Shown piece after piece: positions 21,413 through 34,361 of a stretch of 64,000 bases of DNA. Positions within the stretch are counted from its first letter, which is position 1. Every line of letters starts with the position of its first letter. Origin of the DNA: Scleroderma bovista (lineage: Eukaryota; Basidiomycota; Agaricomycetes; Boletales; Sclerodermataceae); the NCBI GenBank assembly GCA_037178675.1, contig JAYMGJ010000131.1, positions 1 through 64,000 on the forward strand, given 5' to 3'. Below the pieces are notes generated by a model. That model did not search any database. It had not been told where the DNA came from and saw nothing but the letters and a program-made list of their open reading frames with translations. The translations under genes and the position numbers were made by a program.

Positions 21413-24400
21413 CTAGAACCTATAGTCATCATATTCCAAAACATTGAAAGCAGGGTGAATTGGTTCCGAGTCCAAGTAAGAAGCAATCAAAACCTCTTCT
21501 TCCAACTCGAGGTCAGACTCCAGCCCTTCGCTATGATCTGTGGTTGAATTGTCTGACTTGGTATCATCTGAATCATTGTCGGAGTCCTCCCACTCGTCCG
21601 ATGCGTCCGATGCTCTGGCTTGGTCACCAGAGTCTACATTAGGTTCGGAGTCTCCCCAGTTACAAGTATTGATATGGGTGGAGGTACAATTTCCACCGGA
21701 ATCAGCTTCTGTCCGGCTAACATGTGAGTATACATGGCCAACACCATGACCCCAGTGGTAGCGCAGTAGCATATCTCTGTCGACAAACCTAAAATATAAT
21801 AGTTTATTTAGTGCCTATAAGTCGAGAAAAGTATCTCTACCTGTTGACATAGTAGAACTTCCAGTCTGCACCATCCCTGGCATTTTGTGAAACTGAGACA
21901 CCATCAGGGTGCACCCTGCCACTAGCGAAGGCTGGGATGAGATGACAACCCCTTAAGACATGGGCTGGGTCGACAAATCCATATGCATCATCATGGGACA
22001 TCGGAACGAATCTCAGGGAATCAAGAACTGCGTGTTCCCAGCCTGCTGGCACATCTACAACCTCGAACCAACGCACCCACAAAACTTCCAGGCGCCTGGG
22101 AAGGTAATCCTTCGAACCCGAGCCGGTGTAAATGATGTTCGTATGGAAGATGCCCAGGACATGTGCATATAGGAATGGGTGGGCAGAGTCTGAAGGGGCC
22201 AGTAGCATAATATCACGGTGATCAGTGCGAGGGTTGATGGTATCCTGAGCACGGCGAACGTCATATGTGGTGTAGTTGATGCGAAATAATTGATGTCGAT
22301 ATATGCGACCCCCTTTGAAAATAACTTGGTTCAAAGTCGAAAGGTGTTCCATGTCATCTACATCAGCAGTGGAAGACTCTGAAGGATCTGCAAAAATTTG
22401 GACCTCGTGGAGAGCTCGTACACGGGGTAGCAGATGAGCCTTGAGGTGCAGAATAAAGTTCTAAAGGTGCCAACAGCGGTGAACTCCTCAAATCATTTAA
22501 TAGATAATAAGCTGGACTCTATGAACCATTGTGAGGGGGTCATCTGGGTGCTTTCTAACGAATAGCATGAGGTCTTCAGGAAAACATCGAGTTTGGCCAA
22601 TGTGATATCGATCTTCGGGATTATCGGGGAGGCTTTCCTTTGGGCCCGCTCGCAAAGCAGCCAACTTTGCTTGGATACGACGGGTGCGCGCCTGGCGCCG
22701 TTCGATCGAGGCAAGTTGTGGAATGAACACCTTTCGGCTGGTGCGAGTAAATCTACTTTTGCCAATACGGTGCTCAAGCTCGCCCTGGAGAATCAAAATA
22801 TTTGGGATAAACAGATCAGCAAACCTTGGTGGCTTACCGTTTGTGTGGAGTACGAATCTACTGTACCATATCTTCGAATCTGTTCTGTATAATCTCCTAA
22901 AGCATGTAGTTTGTATGTCTGCAAGTTGAGGGTCCTCGCCTTTCGGGCGGTAGCTTGGGCGTTGTTTTGTTGACTAGATGAAATTCCATGTTTCCGAAGA
23001 GACTCGCGACCCTGACGCCTCATTCGGGCTTCAGTCTCACAATGAAGCTCTTTGGTGGAAAAGGCAGTGCAAGTTTCAGTGGTGAACGCACGGAGGTGGT
23101 TACCCAGCACTGCAGTTACCGACTCCATCAGCTCGAGCGTGTTGTCTGTGTGCATGCGAAGCTTGGCCAGCCCATGCCAGTGGCAGAGTAAAAATAGGAG
23201 CGTCATTACAGAAGTATTGTGCAGTTCAGGTAAAAGCTTCTCAAAGATGGGGATGGCGCACTAGCGTGACCATAAGATAAGGACAAGATGGAGGAAAGTA
23301 ATCATAGTACCAGTAACAGATCCTCAAAGTCTCTGGCTGCCATTTTCTTCATTTCGGAGGAATTAGAACGAAAGTGTCAAATGGTATCACGGCCAAACGA
23401 AGGTACTTGGCGATAGCTAAATCTCTTGTCAATCCAAACTGAAGTTGCAGACCAATTCAAAAAGTCCCACCGATGATCTAGTTCGTGAACTATATTTTTC
23501 TTTGAGGCGTCCAGAAGTCTCAGCAAGTGTGTGAATATAGCTTTCCATACTCCCAGCTCAAACTCATGGAGAAGGTCAACCACTAGCATACGGAACAAGT
23601 CGAAGCCGGTGATGCTGAGCCTTTCTGAAAAGGCGTTCTACCCATAATCATCAGCTGTCAAACTTCAAATCTCATTATGAGAGAGTACTCAACCAATGTT
23701 GGAACTAAAGATTCGCTTTTGAGTAATTCTTCAACTTGAGAAGCGTGCACCGCATATTGCTTCTCATAAATCAGCCGACGGGTGGCAACAACCTTGTCGT
23801 GCCGTTCTTTTGTATCGCAGCGTTGAAGGGTCGTTCAGTGCAATATATCCCTTTCAGTAGCAATCTGGTAGACCTTAGACTTGGGAATTAGGCAGCGGGG
23901 ACATGGGCATACACCCATATTCCGAATAGTGGCTATGAGAACTCTGTGTTGTCCGAGTCAATCCATATATTCGGCTGGTATGAACAAGTGCCTACTCACT
24001 TTTCGGGATAGTCAGCTGAATATGTAAATATGTGAGGATAGAGTCGACGAATAATCCCGTCGTAACACCGGCTGACGATCCCATGTTGATACGCTTCAAT
24101 GAATTTGTCATCCAATAGTATTCCCCACTGCGCATGGAATAATTCCCTGTGGCAATGCGTGAAAAAGTCATTACCGAGGCGACTGTCACCTGCATTGTTC
24201 GCTGCGAAGTCTTTGAATGCATCGGGGAGCTATTTATTTCATTTTAACACATAGTTATATACCATTAGAACTGAATCAAAGAGACTTACAGTATGGAAAT
24301 ATGCTGCATGGGAGCAAAGGTTGGCCGATGGCTGGCAACGCATGTACTTCGATTCATTGCCCATGTAGATGTACAAAGGCCACAACTTGGCTGTGCCAAA

Positions 24401-25720
24401 GGCAGTGAGTTGTGTAGCATCCGACCACAACATAAGAGCGATGATACATCGGGGCAGGGCACATCCAAACTCAGGCAGCGAATCCTGGAGTTGACGGTGG
24501 GCTATTAAAAAGCTCTCGGAGGTGTACAGCTCGCCATAAACCCTTACATCCTTGGCCTTATGAGGCGGCTGCCAGCGGAGTTCGTAGGGTTCATAATGGA
24601 AGAGTCGATGAGTGGGGTCTGATATATTCTCGCGAATGATATCCACCAGGGAGTGATAATGAAAGCCCTCAACAGTGTATTCCTTTGGGCCAGGGTGCCG
24701 AGCACGACAATGGAAGGGAGTGCTTATCTGAACAGTCGCCTTCTTCCATCCACTATCCCAATCCAACCATTCGCAATCACCCCTAGTTCTGTCGTCTTGA
24801 ACGCTACTGTTGCCAAGTTTTTGGTTGATAGCCGTCCAGTTTGTGTTTCGTACATCTTCAGAGTGATATTCTAGGTCTCCGATAATATCAAGGAGCTTCT
24901 TAAAGCCCGCCTGAGACTTGTGGTGTCCCTGATTCCAATACCAATCTCCCAAAAGCAATGAAGTCTCGTTTGGGTATGGATAAAATGGATTGCTAGCATC
25001 TGTAATACCTTCGTTAAATTTGGAAGAGTTTTCGCGTGCGACAAAGGGTCCCGCCTCATCCAGCGAATTTTCCGTATCAGGGTCGTTGATTGGCAATGAA
25101 TCTTCATTGTACAACCGAAACAAGCCAAAACTATTGGGCTGGGTCTTGATCTTTGGACGTGAGGGAATTGAGGGCAAATGTGGGACTGGGGATGGTGGCG
25201 ATGCACTCGGAGGACGGGACAAATGTGAAAGTCCCACTTCGCCCGGGTTTCCTCAGGTTTCCACGGGAGCCAACGGCCTTGGTGGCTCCGGTACAATGTC
25301 TCGATAACGTGCTGGCAATCGGTGGTTGAGGCGACGTGGCCTCCACTGGGCTAATGGCAAGGAATCATTGGATTCTGGGTCAACATGGGCCTTGATTCAA
25401 ATGTAGAAGGTATCAGCAACAACCTTGGTCAAAATGTTGCATACGTACCCCGTCTGACTCTGTTTCAGCTTGGCACTTGTCAGTACTCTCAGCCTGAAAT
25501 TCGATGGTTGCTAAGTTTGGGCTATGACGTAGTGCTGGCTGCCCCGACTCCGCCGGTTGGTCAGGGTCAGGGTCCACAGGCCCTTGAATGCAAGCCTTTT
25601 TGCTTTGGTATGCTTCTTGCCCTTTACACAGCTTTTTTCATGCCGTGTAAAAGCATTGAGACCTGTGAACGTGCAACCACACACGCAAGTCTGGATAAAT
25701 ACTTGATCCGAATCAGACAT
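21413..25720 (-). CDS. Plavaka-type transposase B (nearly complete, one in-frame TGA)
   Basis: This multi-exon minus-strand gene starts at an ATG at 25720. The N-terminus has a zinc-finger-like CVCGCTFTGLNAFTRHEKSC. In order follow: RPRRLNHRLPARYRD (about 25310); LLLGDWYWNQGHHKSQAGFK (24930); PFHCRARHPGPKEYTVEGFHYHSLVDIIREN (24700); IALMLWSDATQLTAFGTAKLWPLY and MGNESKYMRCQPS (24400); a DFLHEFELG-type LLHEFELGVWKAIFTHLLRLL (23550); a Cys-rich region; HALGDYTEQIRRYGTVDSYSTQ (22860); and a C-terminal region AYGFVDPAHVLRGCHLIPAF (21960), ending acidic. Family: CACTA-like DNA transposases. A TGA at 25253-25255 interrupts VET-GNPGEVG, so the gene is probably inactive unless that lies in an unrecognised intron. 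It is a different lineage from A, C and D (different C-terminal block). Confidence 0.8.
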
Positions 25721-25884
25721 GCTAGGTGTAAAAGCCTGAGACAGAAAAGAATTAGCTGAGCCACAAAGCAACGCCAAATACCATCATAGTACAACAAAAT
25801 ATTGCAGTATACAGGGACTTGAGCTACTACAGTGCCAAGACACATCACAAAGTAACTCCTTCCCCCCACAAATATCAAAACATG

Positions 25885-26494
25885 CTAATCGTGCACAGAA
25901 GTAACTAGGGATACAGGAAATGTTCCTTTCTTCTCTGGACCATACGTCCAGCCAAAAGGTTTAAAAATGACTCGAGATACCTCATCCTTATATTGTCCGA
26001 TGGCCGTTGATTTGTCGACAAAGTGTTCGCGATAATAGTAGCTGTCGGCATACATTGCAGTCTTCTTCTTCCCAAGCACGGCGGAAACATTCCCTTCACA
26101 ATCCTCGATTTCACTCTGAACCTCCGCCAGTAAAGTGATCAAATCTCTCTTTTTATCAAGAGAAGCCTTCCAGGCCTTGAGAAGTTTGATGAGTGGAGTA
26201 CTGTTCCCTGGACGTGAACTCTACAGAACAAAGGTCAGTGATTCAGGACGACTGTTAACAACCTACCTCTGTAGAGAATAGTTCCTCAAAAGAGCCATCA
26301 GGCAAAGCACCTTCGCGTCCGCAAAGGGTCAAACAGCTAAATGCTGGGCCAAGCCCTGCGGGCAACGGTTGGACGTTGTTGTTTAAATCGGGAGCTGAAT
26401 TGGGTAAAATATATGGGTACGAAAGTTTGGATAGAGGAGTCCGACGAGGGTCTCGGGTGAAAGAAAATTTCTTCAACGACACTTCCTGAGACAT
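25885..26494 (-). CDS. Unknown two-exon protein, 187 residues
   Basis: Exons 26494-26267 and 26220-25885 join in phase across a 46-base GT-AG intron, with no stop. The protein starts MSQEVSLKKFSFTRDPRRTP. The C-terminal half has a Lys/Glu-rich likely helical segment (LIKLLKAWKASLDKKRDLITLLAEVQ) and ends SLVTSVHD. I do not recognise the family. Upstream, at about 26834-26880, lies a promoter-like module that is also found before two other genes of this cluster. It lies 165 bases before transposase B on the same strand. Confidence 0.65.
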
Positions 26495-26833
26495 GGGTGG
26501 TAGATCAGTGAGCACGATGATGTCTGTGTTTTCTTGTGTTGACTCAACTTTGTCCTATTTTACACTCCGATGGCAGCATGAGGAAGCATTTGGCACGAGG
26601 TTCACCAATTTAGCCGTAAACGAAATCTACCAGAAATGCCCTTCCTTTTCGGTTGCCACTTGCCTGCAAACAGCTGAGCCCACAAGTTAGAAATATAGTA
26701 CATGTCAAGGATGAATACCCACGCTGAGCATTCCAGTATCAGCATCTGTCTACACAGCAAATTAACTAATGGTGGAACCATCTTGCTAATTGATGGTAGT
26801 ATTACAGGAATGGTCGAGAAGAAGAGCTGAGCG

Positions 26834-26885
26834 GAGACTGAAATGCTTATAAACTGAAATGTACTCACAGTCACGTGACTAGATG
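26834..26885 (-). promoter_or_regulatory. Shared promoter-like module, copy 1
   Basis: Read on the minus strand the order is CACGTGACTGTGAG, then TTTCAGTTTATAAGCATTTCAG. It places an E-box (CACGTG) about 25 bases before a TATA-like TTATAA. It lies about 340 bases upstream of the ATG at 26494. Two more copies sit at 32304-32345 and 32376-32419. Confidence 0.6.
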
Positions 26886-28042
26886 AGTAAGCTTGTTTGG
26901 TTAGTGCTGGCGAGGTCTTAGTATTTGGCCTGAGCTTTGTATAGCATAGTCAGCCGTATCTTTATTTCATTTCATTTCCCTAGGTGTTCAGGAAGTGCTG
27001 TCGCATCGGCGGAAACCTTGCTTAATACTTGGTAGCAGTGCGCATTAATTGAAGACATACATAATGGCAAATAGCAGGTACTGTTATTAGAGTCAGAGAC
27101 TCGTCGGTGAGAAGTACTAAGGTACCTAATTCTCTTTTTTTCTTCTGTCTTTTGAAATGGCAATTTTCTCTGGTGTAACATCCTGGCACGACGTAAATCA
27201 GCACATGGAGGGAGGTGAGGGTATGGAAGTGGGGTACTAGGTTAACACACATTTGCTAGATGGCTTCATCTGCCATGGGGGGTCCAGGGCCTTTTTCTGA
27301 AAGAGCAGAGCTTTCCATCGCCGTCCATGCCCTTACAGCAGTGAAAAAGAGAAGCCATTTCCTTGCTGGCATATTGACTGTGCACACATCATTATAAGTG
27401 TGTTTCCTGAATGAATGAGTTCCCTACCTTGAAAGTGGCAACTGGTACTGTCTCCATCCCTTTTGTTTTTGATGAAAGGAGAACTCAGCATTGTTCAGAA
27501 CTACAGAGGAGCGTAGTTGGCTGTAATATTAGTTCATTTCTTTTTCTCTAGACCAAACTGGTGACTCACCAGATAAAATAACACGACATGAGGCATGATG
27601 CAAACCTCATTGTGCCCTGTAAACAGTACAGGTACTGCAACCCAAGAATGGTTGGCAAGCCGGAAGAGAAGTGTATTGTGTATTGACTACTTACCCTCAG
27701 TAGATGCCCTGAGGGACGTTAACTCATTAACCATGTATAAACTGTCCACATACAATCTTTCGCCCAATCAATTGCTTAACCCGATTTTTGCAACAGAAAT
27801 GATCGCCTGAGGATAAGTCATACACAGTTAAGACGACAGTGTCTATGGCTTTCATTAAACCATTATCTGAAGGGAACACAATGGAGAACTTCTCTTTTTA
27901 TTTGGGGTCGAAGGAAATAGCTGTCTTCGGCTAAGGCCATTAAGGCGGCACCAGCAGTATGGTTTTTGTATGTTAAAAATGCCTAATTAAAATACTGTAA
28001 CAAATGGTATCTAAAAATGCAATTATCATAGACAATTAGTAT
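26886..28042. other. Intergenic stretch, nothing recognised
   Basis: About 1.1 kb between the promoter-like module and the 3' end of the SPT5-like gene. Open frames here are short and without recognisable features; I see no repeat. Confidence 0.5.
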
Positions 28043-30850
28043 TTAATGAACTACATTCTTGTTGAACTCGAATGTGGCACATATATCAGAAAACAGGAAA
28101 ACATCACCCTCCTCTGTAACAACTTGTGTAGATTTCTTCCAACATTCCTTTATCCGCACGACCCTCCCTGCTTTGGCTCCTTTCAACACTAAGCATAAAT
28201 GATTTTTTCCAGCAGGACTTGCTGGTGTAAGGAAGCGACTGGGGATCACGAGGTGTTGAATACCCGAGCCTCTATTGTGACCTGTCACCGTAACGGCGAC
28301 AGAACCAGGCGGTGCAGGGCCATCTTCGCCACAAAATCGATTGGGACACACAGTCCAGATGACACATTTACCCAATGATGCCTGAGTGAACCCGACGCTG
28401 ACATTGAAGCCCAAGTGGTAACATATGATAAAATAACAAAAAAGGCATACCATAGTCAGGGGTGTCAGGTGCTTTTGAAATGGAGGGTTGGGGGACACTG
28501 TCAGTCCCTCTGGTGTGGCAGTAATATCACTAGGGGTTATTTTCCAACGACCCTCTTGAGGGATTTCTGAGGGGGACGGTGGTGGTGTAGCAGTACGAGG
28601 GGTGACGGGGATTGTTACAAACGACTGTTTGTGAAGGGCGATCAGGGCCCGCAACTGCACCGGAGTAAGTGTTGTGCCGTTCAACAGCACACCAGTTCTT
28701 GGATGGGTATTAGAGGCGCTACCATTCAGAGAGAAGAGAAACTCACGGTGTTGCGATCTGGTCGTTCTTCAGTTGGATTAATTGATGGCCAAATAGTGCA
28801 ACAGAACTGTAGGTTCTCCCAAGGGAGTGAAGCATGGCCCGACAGCCCTTCTTCTCTCCACTTATAACCCATACGTCATGACCAACGAAATTGGATAATC
28901 CATTTTCAGAATGTTCCTTGATCTTGCAGCAAAATGTGATAGGAATATTTGTCTAGACGAAAGGGTCAGTAAAGCCATGAGTACATAGAGAAAAGAAAAC
29001 TCGCCTGTTTCCCCTGCACAGGACACACAATATCAAGGAGGGCGTTAGTTAAGTCCACTGCCTTGACCACTCCCTGAAAACGATAGTAGCTGCCCCTGGC
29101 AACCTCCACAATATCACCCACAGTGACATTGTAACCTTTATCTTCAGTAAGAGTGAGGGTATGTGGGGCGGGATTGATGTGAACATCACGTGGCTCCACT
29201 AAAAATGTGCTATCTTCATCAGCCATATCACTCCCAACACTGTCCTTGAAGTGCACCCAGAACCCATCTTATGTAAGCACAGATTGATCTCACTCAATGT
29301 TACACACTCATTTACTTAGAGCCTCCTAGGTTAGTTATATCTTCCAAGATGAATCCTGAAGCTAGTATGAGGACCATGACCATGACGGACAACTACCAGA
29401 TCGCCTGGCAAAGCTTCGTCCTTTGTAAGGGGATGGACCAAATCAGTACTAGTGTGATCGTCAACACTGCAAGATGACACATGGTCCTTTGAGTAGCTCT
29501 GCACGAAGAACTTCAACACCTCGATCTATGAACGTTAAGATGATGCAGATAAAATTTATTAGCAAGGCTCACATTTTCAGTGACTCCACCTTCCTGCATA
29601 ACAACCAGGACAATCAACCCCTTATTTACAATGACAATGTAGCCGGTCTCCCCGCAGAATGGCCCTGCAATGACCTTCACTGCATCTCCTATGCTGAATG
29701 ACCTACAAAGTTCACGCAGGCTGCAATCCAAGGCATTATTTTCACAAAATACAGTGGCGGAATGTTGATCCCAATCGATGTCTCCCAGAGTGCCCGTCAT
29801 ACCTTTGAGGTCCCCCTCCTGAATCTCAACCTTGTCCATCTCTTGCCAAAATTGCACTGAAAACAGTTTCACTGTTTCCTCGATACACTTGCAGTTGAAT
29901 TCCGATGTTATGTGGTATTTGATGTCATCGGGATGTGGATATTTGACGACCTCCAGATGGTGGACAGATAAACACAGCCTGAGTAGACCATGGATGAACT
30001 CCTGGCCACCACAACTGTAGCTGATCACTGTGCCAGTGGGGGAGGATATTGGTTCCAATATGAGATTCACCATTCTTGCCAACTCAACATCAAACTCCAT
30101 CCTTGCATTTGCGTGCTCGGGAATATCGTATGGACGTTGACGGGGTGCAACAATGACGACGGCATTATGTTCATCGCTCGTCTCCACATAGCCAATGTTG
30201 CCCTTGTACAACGCAGGCTTTTTGATCCGAACCCAACTTTGGCATGGAAGTGTTTTGCGAGCTTTGAACATCGCGATCAAAGTGCCCTCTTCCAGTGGTA
30301 AGAGCACAATAGGTTTATGAGCGTGGAGGTGCGAAGGGGGGAGGTTCTGCCGGACCTCGAGGGGACTGGAAGCCTCAACATACATTTGGCGAGGAAACCA
30401 GGGCAACGTCGTCACCTGAAATCCTCTCAGTGACATAGATTGGAGGGCGAATATTCTGGCACTGGCTGTGCAAAACCATAATGTAAGAAAACAAAACCAT
30501 AAGCATCTTTATAGAACGTACCTGAGAAGAAATCCACTACAAATATGGACTTCTGTGGAGGCAGAGGAATACCCTTTGGGAGCTGCGACATTTTCGGCGA
30601 CTTGATAGAGGTCGCCTCCTTGGGTGTCTTACGGTCGAGCCGTTCAATAATGGCATCAATTTTCTGTTGATAGGACTGCTTCCCAGAGCGTCCTACTAGT
30701 TGAGGACGGTGGATGCGTTCTTCTGGCCTATCTTCCTCCTCGTCGCTCTTGTCTTCTTCCTCATCGCTCTCGACAGCGGCGACATTGATGAACCGGTTTG
30801 CACTCAACTTATGGCGCTTGGCTTTTCGGGAAGTTTGTCCAGACGATCCA
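28043..30850 (-). CDS. SPT5-like KOW/NGN-domain protein
   Basis: A minus-strand multi-exon gene resembling transcription elongation factor SPT5. The N-terminus has acidic repeats (ESDEEEDKSDEEEDRPEE). Then comes an NGN-like block reading QMYVEASSPLEVRQNLPPSHL. KOW-type modules follow: SWVRIKKPALYKGNIGYVETSDEHNAVVIVAPRQRPYD; VEIQEGDLKGMTGTLGDIDWDQ; IGDAVKVIAGPFCGETGYIVIV; and YNVTVGDIVEVARGSYYRFQGVVKAVD. The C-terminal part ends FEFNKNVVH at 28043. Genuine SPT5 is a single-copy nuclear factor that binds RNA polymerase II. This one sits in a transposon-rich cluster and lacks the long regular KOW series and C-terminal repeat, so it is more likely a divergent mobile-element-linked paralogue. The N-terminal start is unclear: the frame is open upstream of 30807 (TSRKAKRHKLSANRF) without an ATG, so it may be joined to the gene at 30804-32012. 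Confidence 0.65.
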
Positions 30851-32012
30851 CGACAGACAGATCCCGAGATGAAGTTGAGGGAACGGCTGCCCCGATCGGT
30901 TGTGAAGGTGATTGCCCAAGTATATCTTCTGAGAATGAACGGTGCACAAACTGCAATAGTCGTAGCAAGGCATCCATAGAGTCCTGTTGAAGAGCAGCAG
31001 TATCCTTTATCATATCGACGATGCAGGAGTCTTCATATCGTATTCCATCCTCACCGTACCACGAGAGGAGCACCAATGTGTCGAGACACTTTTCGCCCCA
31101 ATCTGAATTAAGCCCAAGAGCCTTCAGTACGTGATCCTAGGGAATGATGAGAGTCTAATGTGTACATGGAGATCTAAGATTGGATCTTACCATTTTAACC
31201 TTGCAACTAGGTGCCTCGTCATGATCTACCGGCGTCATCAGCCCGACAACAGTCCCAACATCCTTGAAACGATTTTGTACTGATTAAGGACCTCGGGCAC
31301 GGTTTGCAGTTTGGTTTTCGACTGCAAATATAGAACGTAGTCCGGATGATGATTAAGTTGTGATTTGATCCACTTGATGATCACATCATTTTTCTCCTCC
31401 TCGGTCTCCGCAAGCCGGACCGGGGTGACATGACATGGGTCGTTGGGGTCATTGGATGGTGACATGGCTCTGATACAGTCTAGGGAAGATGTTTACACAA
31501 CCACATCAAAATTAACGTAACACGTACCAGAAGATAGTTTCTGATTTCCTGTTGTGGTTATGATTTCAGATGGAGAGTACAACTCTGGACAGAGGTTCAG
31601 CCAACCACAGTGAATTGATGGGAGAAAAAAAGTACCCGAGACTTCAATGCCTGTGGCATTGGTGCCAGAATCCTGATTACCCGATGCAATAGATATTTCA
31701 GATGGTGGAAGGTGCAGCTCTGGTGAAGGGTATTGGAGAACATCACTGAATTGATGGGGAGTACGCACCAGGCTCCGTAATTCCCAACTCCCACACAAAG
31801 ATCTCCTCCACATCGCGCCAACAACCAGGATCCATGACCATGTGGAACGTGAGGTCCATCCACTCGTCCTCGTCATAATTCTCTTGAAGGGTAATTGAAA
31901 TCACATTCAAGGTGGTGTGCCGCATGATGGCACCCATGGCATAGTCCTTCAGCCAGTGGAAGGCATGGATATTGACCATCCTTGGAGTAATATTGAATGT
32001 GGGCTTGGACAT
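30804..32012 (-). CDS. Unknown multi-exon gene upstream of the SPT5-like gene
   Basis: It starts at an ATG at 32012 (MSKPTFNITPRMVNIHAFHW). The first segment, ending WELGITEPG, is followed by a segment rich in PSEI motifs. That one joins across a GT-AG intron at about 31527-31480, in phase, to MSPSNDPNDPCHVTPVRLAETEEEK and IKSQLNHHPDYVLYLQSKTKL. A one-base frame change is needed near 31285 to reach VGTVVGLMTPVDHDEAPSC. The last exon carries DHVLKALGLNSDWGEKCLDTLVLLSWYGEDG and ends at 30804. The family is unknown to me. Its 3' end overlaps the apparent N-terminus of the SPT5-like gene in another frame, so the two may be one gene broken by a frameshift. A promoter-like module lies about 290 bases upstream. 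Confidence 0.5.
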
Positions 32013-32280
32013 TTCTTGGGGGGGAACTTCGGGTGGACTCAGGTTGAAAAGAACACGACGTAGTTACTAGATACCACGTGCAATGAAATCTGTGTAGAAC
32101 TTTTAGTACAGCCCAACCAGTGGCGAAAGTCCACCTTACGCGTCATGGGATTCAAGGCATTATGATATCAATAGTTGACTACGACAATCATCAAGTATTG
32201 TCGGCGTCTATGGCCGGTACTACTAATACGAAGGCCAATACTAGTTTACATACTAATACTAATGCCACTTAGTGCTAACG

Positions 32281-32425
32281 GTAGGAAGAAGAGAAATTAA
32301 ATGGAGCTTGAAATGATTATAAACTGAAACGCACTCACGATCACGTGCGGGAGTTGGGTCGGTAGGTTTTTTACGCACGTGACTGTGAGATGTTTCAGCT
32401 TATAAGCATTTCAAGCTCCGTTCGA
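32281..32425. promoter_or_regulatory. Two inverted copies of the shared promoter module
   Basis: The copy at 32304-32345 faces the minus-strand gene starting at 32012. The copy at 32376-32419 faces the plus-strand gene starting at 32791. Each has CACGTG, GTGAG, TTTCAG and TTATAA in fixed order, followed by GCATTTCAAGCTCC. Together they form an inverted repeat of about 140 bases that can be read as a bidirectional promoter or as a MITE. Confidence 0.6.
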
Positions 32426-32715
32426 TTTTTCTTTTCCCTCTTGTCTATTGACTTAGCACTGTTGATTACCCACCCTCTAGTTAGTAGTATTACAATTGTG
32501 TTGAGCGCCAAAGACAGGATTGAAACAATGGTCTGAAACGATTAGAATAATCTCGTGACAATGTTTTCAAGATGGGTAATGTAAATTGTGACTTGTTAGA
32601 CACTACTGAAAGTCTTACACAGATGGACTCCAACCCCGCTTTCCATAACATGATCAAGTCATCTACGCTGTCGGCGATACTTTGTCGTGCTATGGGCAGT
32701 ATGTGACACCTGTGA

Positions 32716-32746
32716 CAGACAGACAGATAGATAGATAGATAGATGG
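32716..32746 (+). repeat. ACAG/ATAG microsatellite
   Basis: ACAGACAGACAG followed by five GATA repeats. Confidence 0.9.
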
Positions 32747-32790
32747 ACGATTATACAGCAGTCGGTGCATTCTTCGCTAGTAACTTCCAT

Positions 32791-34242
32791 GGCTGACTGG
32801 AACCACCAAGATCCCTTCGTCCTTTGGCAGGAAGATAATGCCAGGGCTCATCAAGCCGTGCTTGATGAGGTTGAGCAGACGATCCAAGGTAAATGGCGTA
32901 AATCATCAAACTCTGGTCTACAGATGCTAATCTCTGTACAGCTTTCTTCCATGGACAAGCCTTCCTTACGCCGCCCCACGATCACACCGAGCTCCCAGAA
33001 ACCGAACCGGTGCAAACGAGCGATTATGCAATCGCTGCAAATCTTGACCCTCCCGGCCCTCAGATGCCTACTAACGTTCACGAAGGCGTGTCTGACAATC
33101 CAGTTGCCATGCAGATTCTAATGAGGTCGAACTCCGCACGTAAGTGTTCTATCATTTGTTTGGATCCCACTGATGATTTAGTTTAGGAGAATTCACCGAA
33201 GCTATCAACAAGGCTCCTGGATGGAGACTGATCTTCGAAGATATATACCACGAATATTGGTACTGGTTAGCTACGGTTTCGCCGACACCACTGGAATTCC
33301 TTGATCTCCTCAAGGAAGCCTTGGCAAGGCGATCACTCCACCCCGGTTTCACTTTGGAAAACGGTAAGTTCCATCATGTCAGACATCAAAATTCACCCAG
33401 CATTATTTAGTCCCTGTCAAGTTGCCAAATTCAATGGATGCCTACACACGGTCGGACAACAGGCATTTCATCGAGGCCTTCAAGGATGCAGTGCGTCATC
33501 TCTTCCCAGTCTAAAGAATTAATCTCAGACTTCCTCAAAAGTTGTCCAGCGCAGGAAAAGTCTTCGTTAATCATTGTTACACCCGAAGTTGCAACTTGCT
33601 CGTTGACATCCCACTTGAAAATTACAATGGTATACTGCACAGCTCTTTTCACACTATTCCCCCCGATTGTCACCAGTATGTCAAGGACAACGTTGAGTGG
33701 GATCCCCACTGAGGGTACAATATATTCCATACATTCGAGCCAAGTGGCCCCAACAGCACAATGGTAAGTTATTGGTATAGTTGCTATTTTGTCGCACTTG
33801 CCCACATGTAATCTAGATAAACTGGTTTGAAAACCCCTTCCTGAAAGCTTACCTGCATGCTGCGCTGAACCCGACATCAAAGGGCTGGTTTGGCGTCGCA
33901 ATGTTTGTTCAAGATGTGAATGGCATTGGCGCTTGGAGAGTGGTTTCCCAGCTGAATATGGACTTCGCGATGTTGATGATGGCTTGGGTAAGTACTGCTG
34001 TTTTTCTTCCTGCCTTCACTGATTCAAATTCAAATCAGTTTATTGTTGACCTCACCGCAGATGTACTGCGCCACAATGCCTGGGATCAAAACAACGTCAC
34101 CAGCGCCAGAATGAAGGCAGTCTACATGGTCCAATCAAAGTTGAAACGCTTCTTTGAATGTGTCTTTTCATTCAATCTTCCGATTACCCATGATGAGAGG
34201 CAGCGCGCTCGGCAAGGGGCAATTGCATTGTTCAACTTTTAG
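32791..34242 (+). pseudogene. Unknown multi-exon gene with one stop and one frameshift
   Basis: It starts MADWNHQDPFVLWQEDNARAHQ at 32791 and runs over about seven exons with clear GT-AG introns (for example 32888-32941 and 33363-33409). Recognisable order: FHGQAFLTPPHDH, NVHEGVSDNPVAMQILMRSNSA, REFTEAINKAPGWRLIFEDIYHEYWYW, LLVDIPLENYNGILHSSFHTIPPDCHQYVKDNVEWDPH, INWFENPFLKAYLHAALNPTSKGWFGVAMFVQDVNGIGAWRVVS, and a C-terminal LKRFFECVFSFNLPITHDERQRARQGAIALFNF. A TGA at 33710-33712 interrupts DPH-GYNIFHTFEPSG, and a one-base shift is needed near 34085. I do not recognise the family. It is divergent from 30804-32012, with the inverted promoter modules between them. Confidence 0.55.
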
Positions 34243-34361
34243 TATGGACTACGAATTTGGGACTACAAACCTTGCTTTTTGTATGAATAGTCTGCATTCC
34301 TACGTTGCTCGTTGCTTTTGTACAAACAAATTGCATTCAATTTGACTGGTCTGTAGTGTAT

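Noticed and set aside
24217..25307. Plus-strand frames opposite transposase B
   Set aside because: Shadows of the conserved minus-strand transposase exon.
27595..27810. Plus-strand frame of 71 codons in the 26886-28042 gap
   Set aside because: Short, no features, no supporting splice or neighbour evidence.
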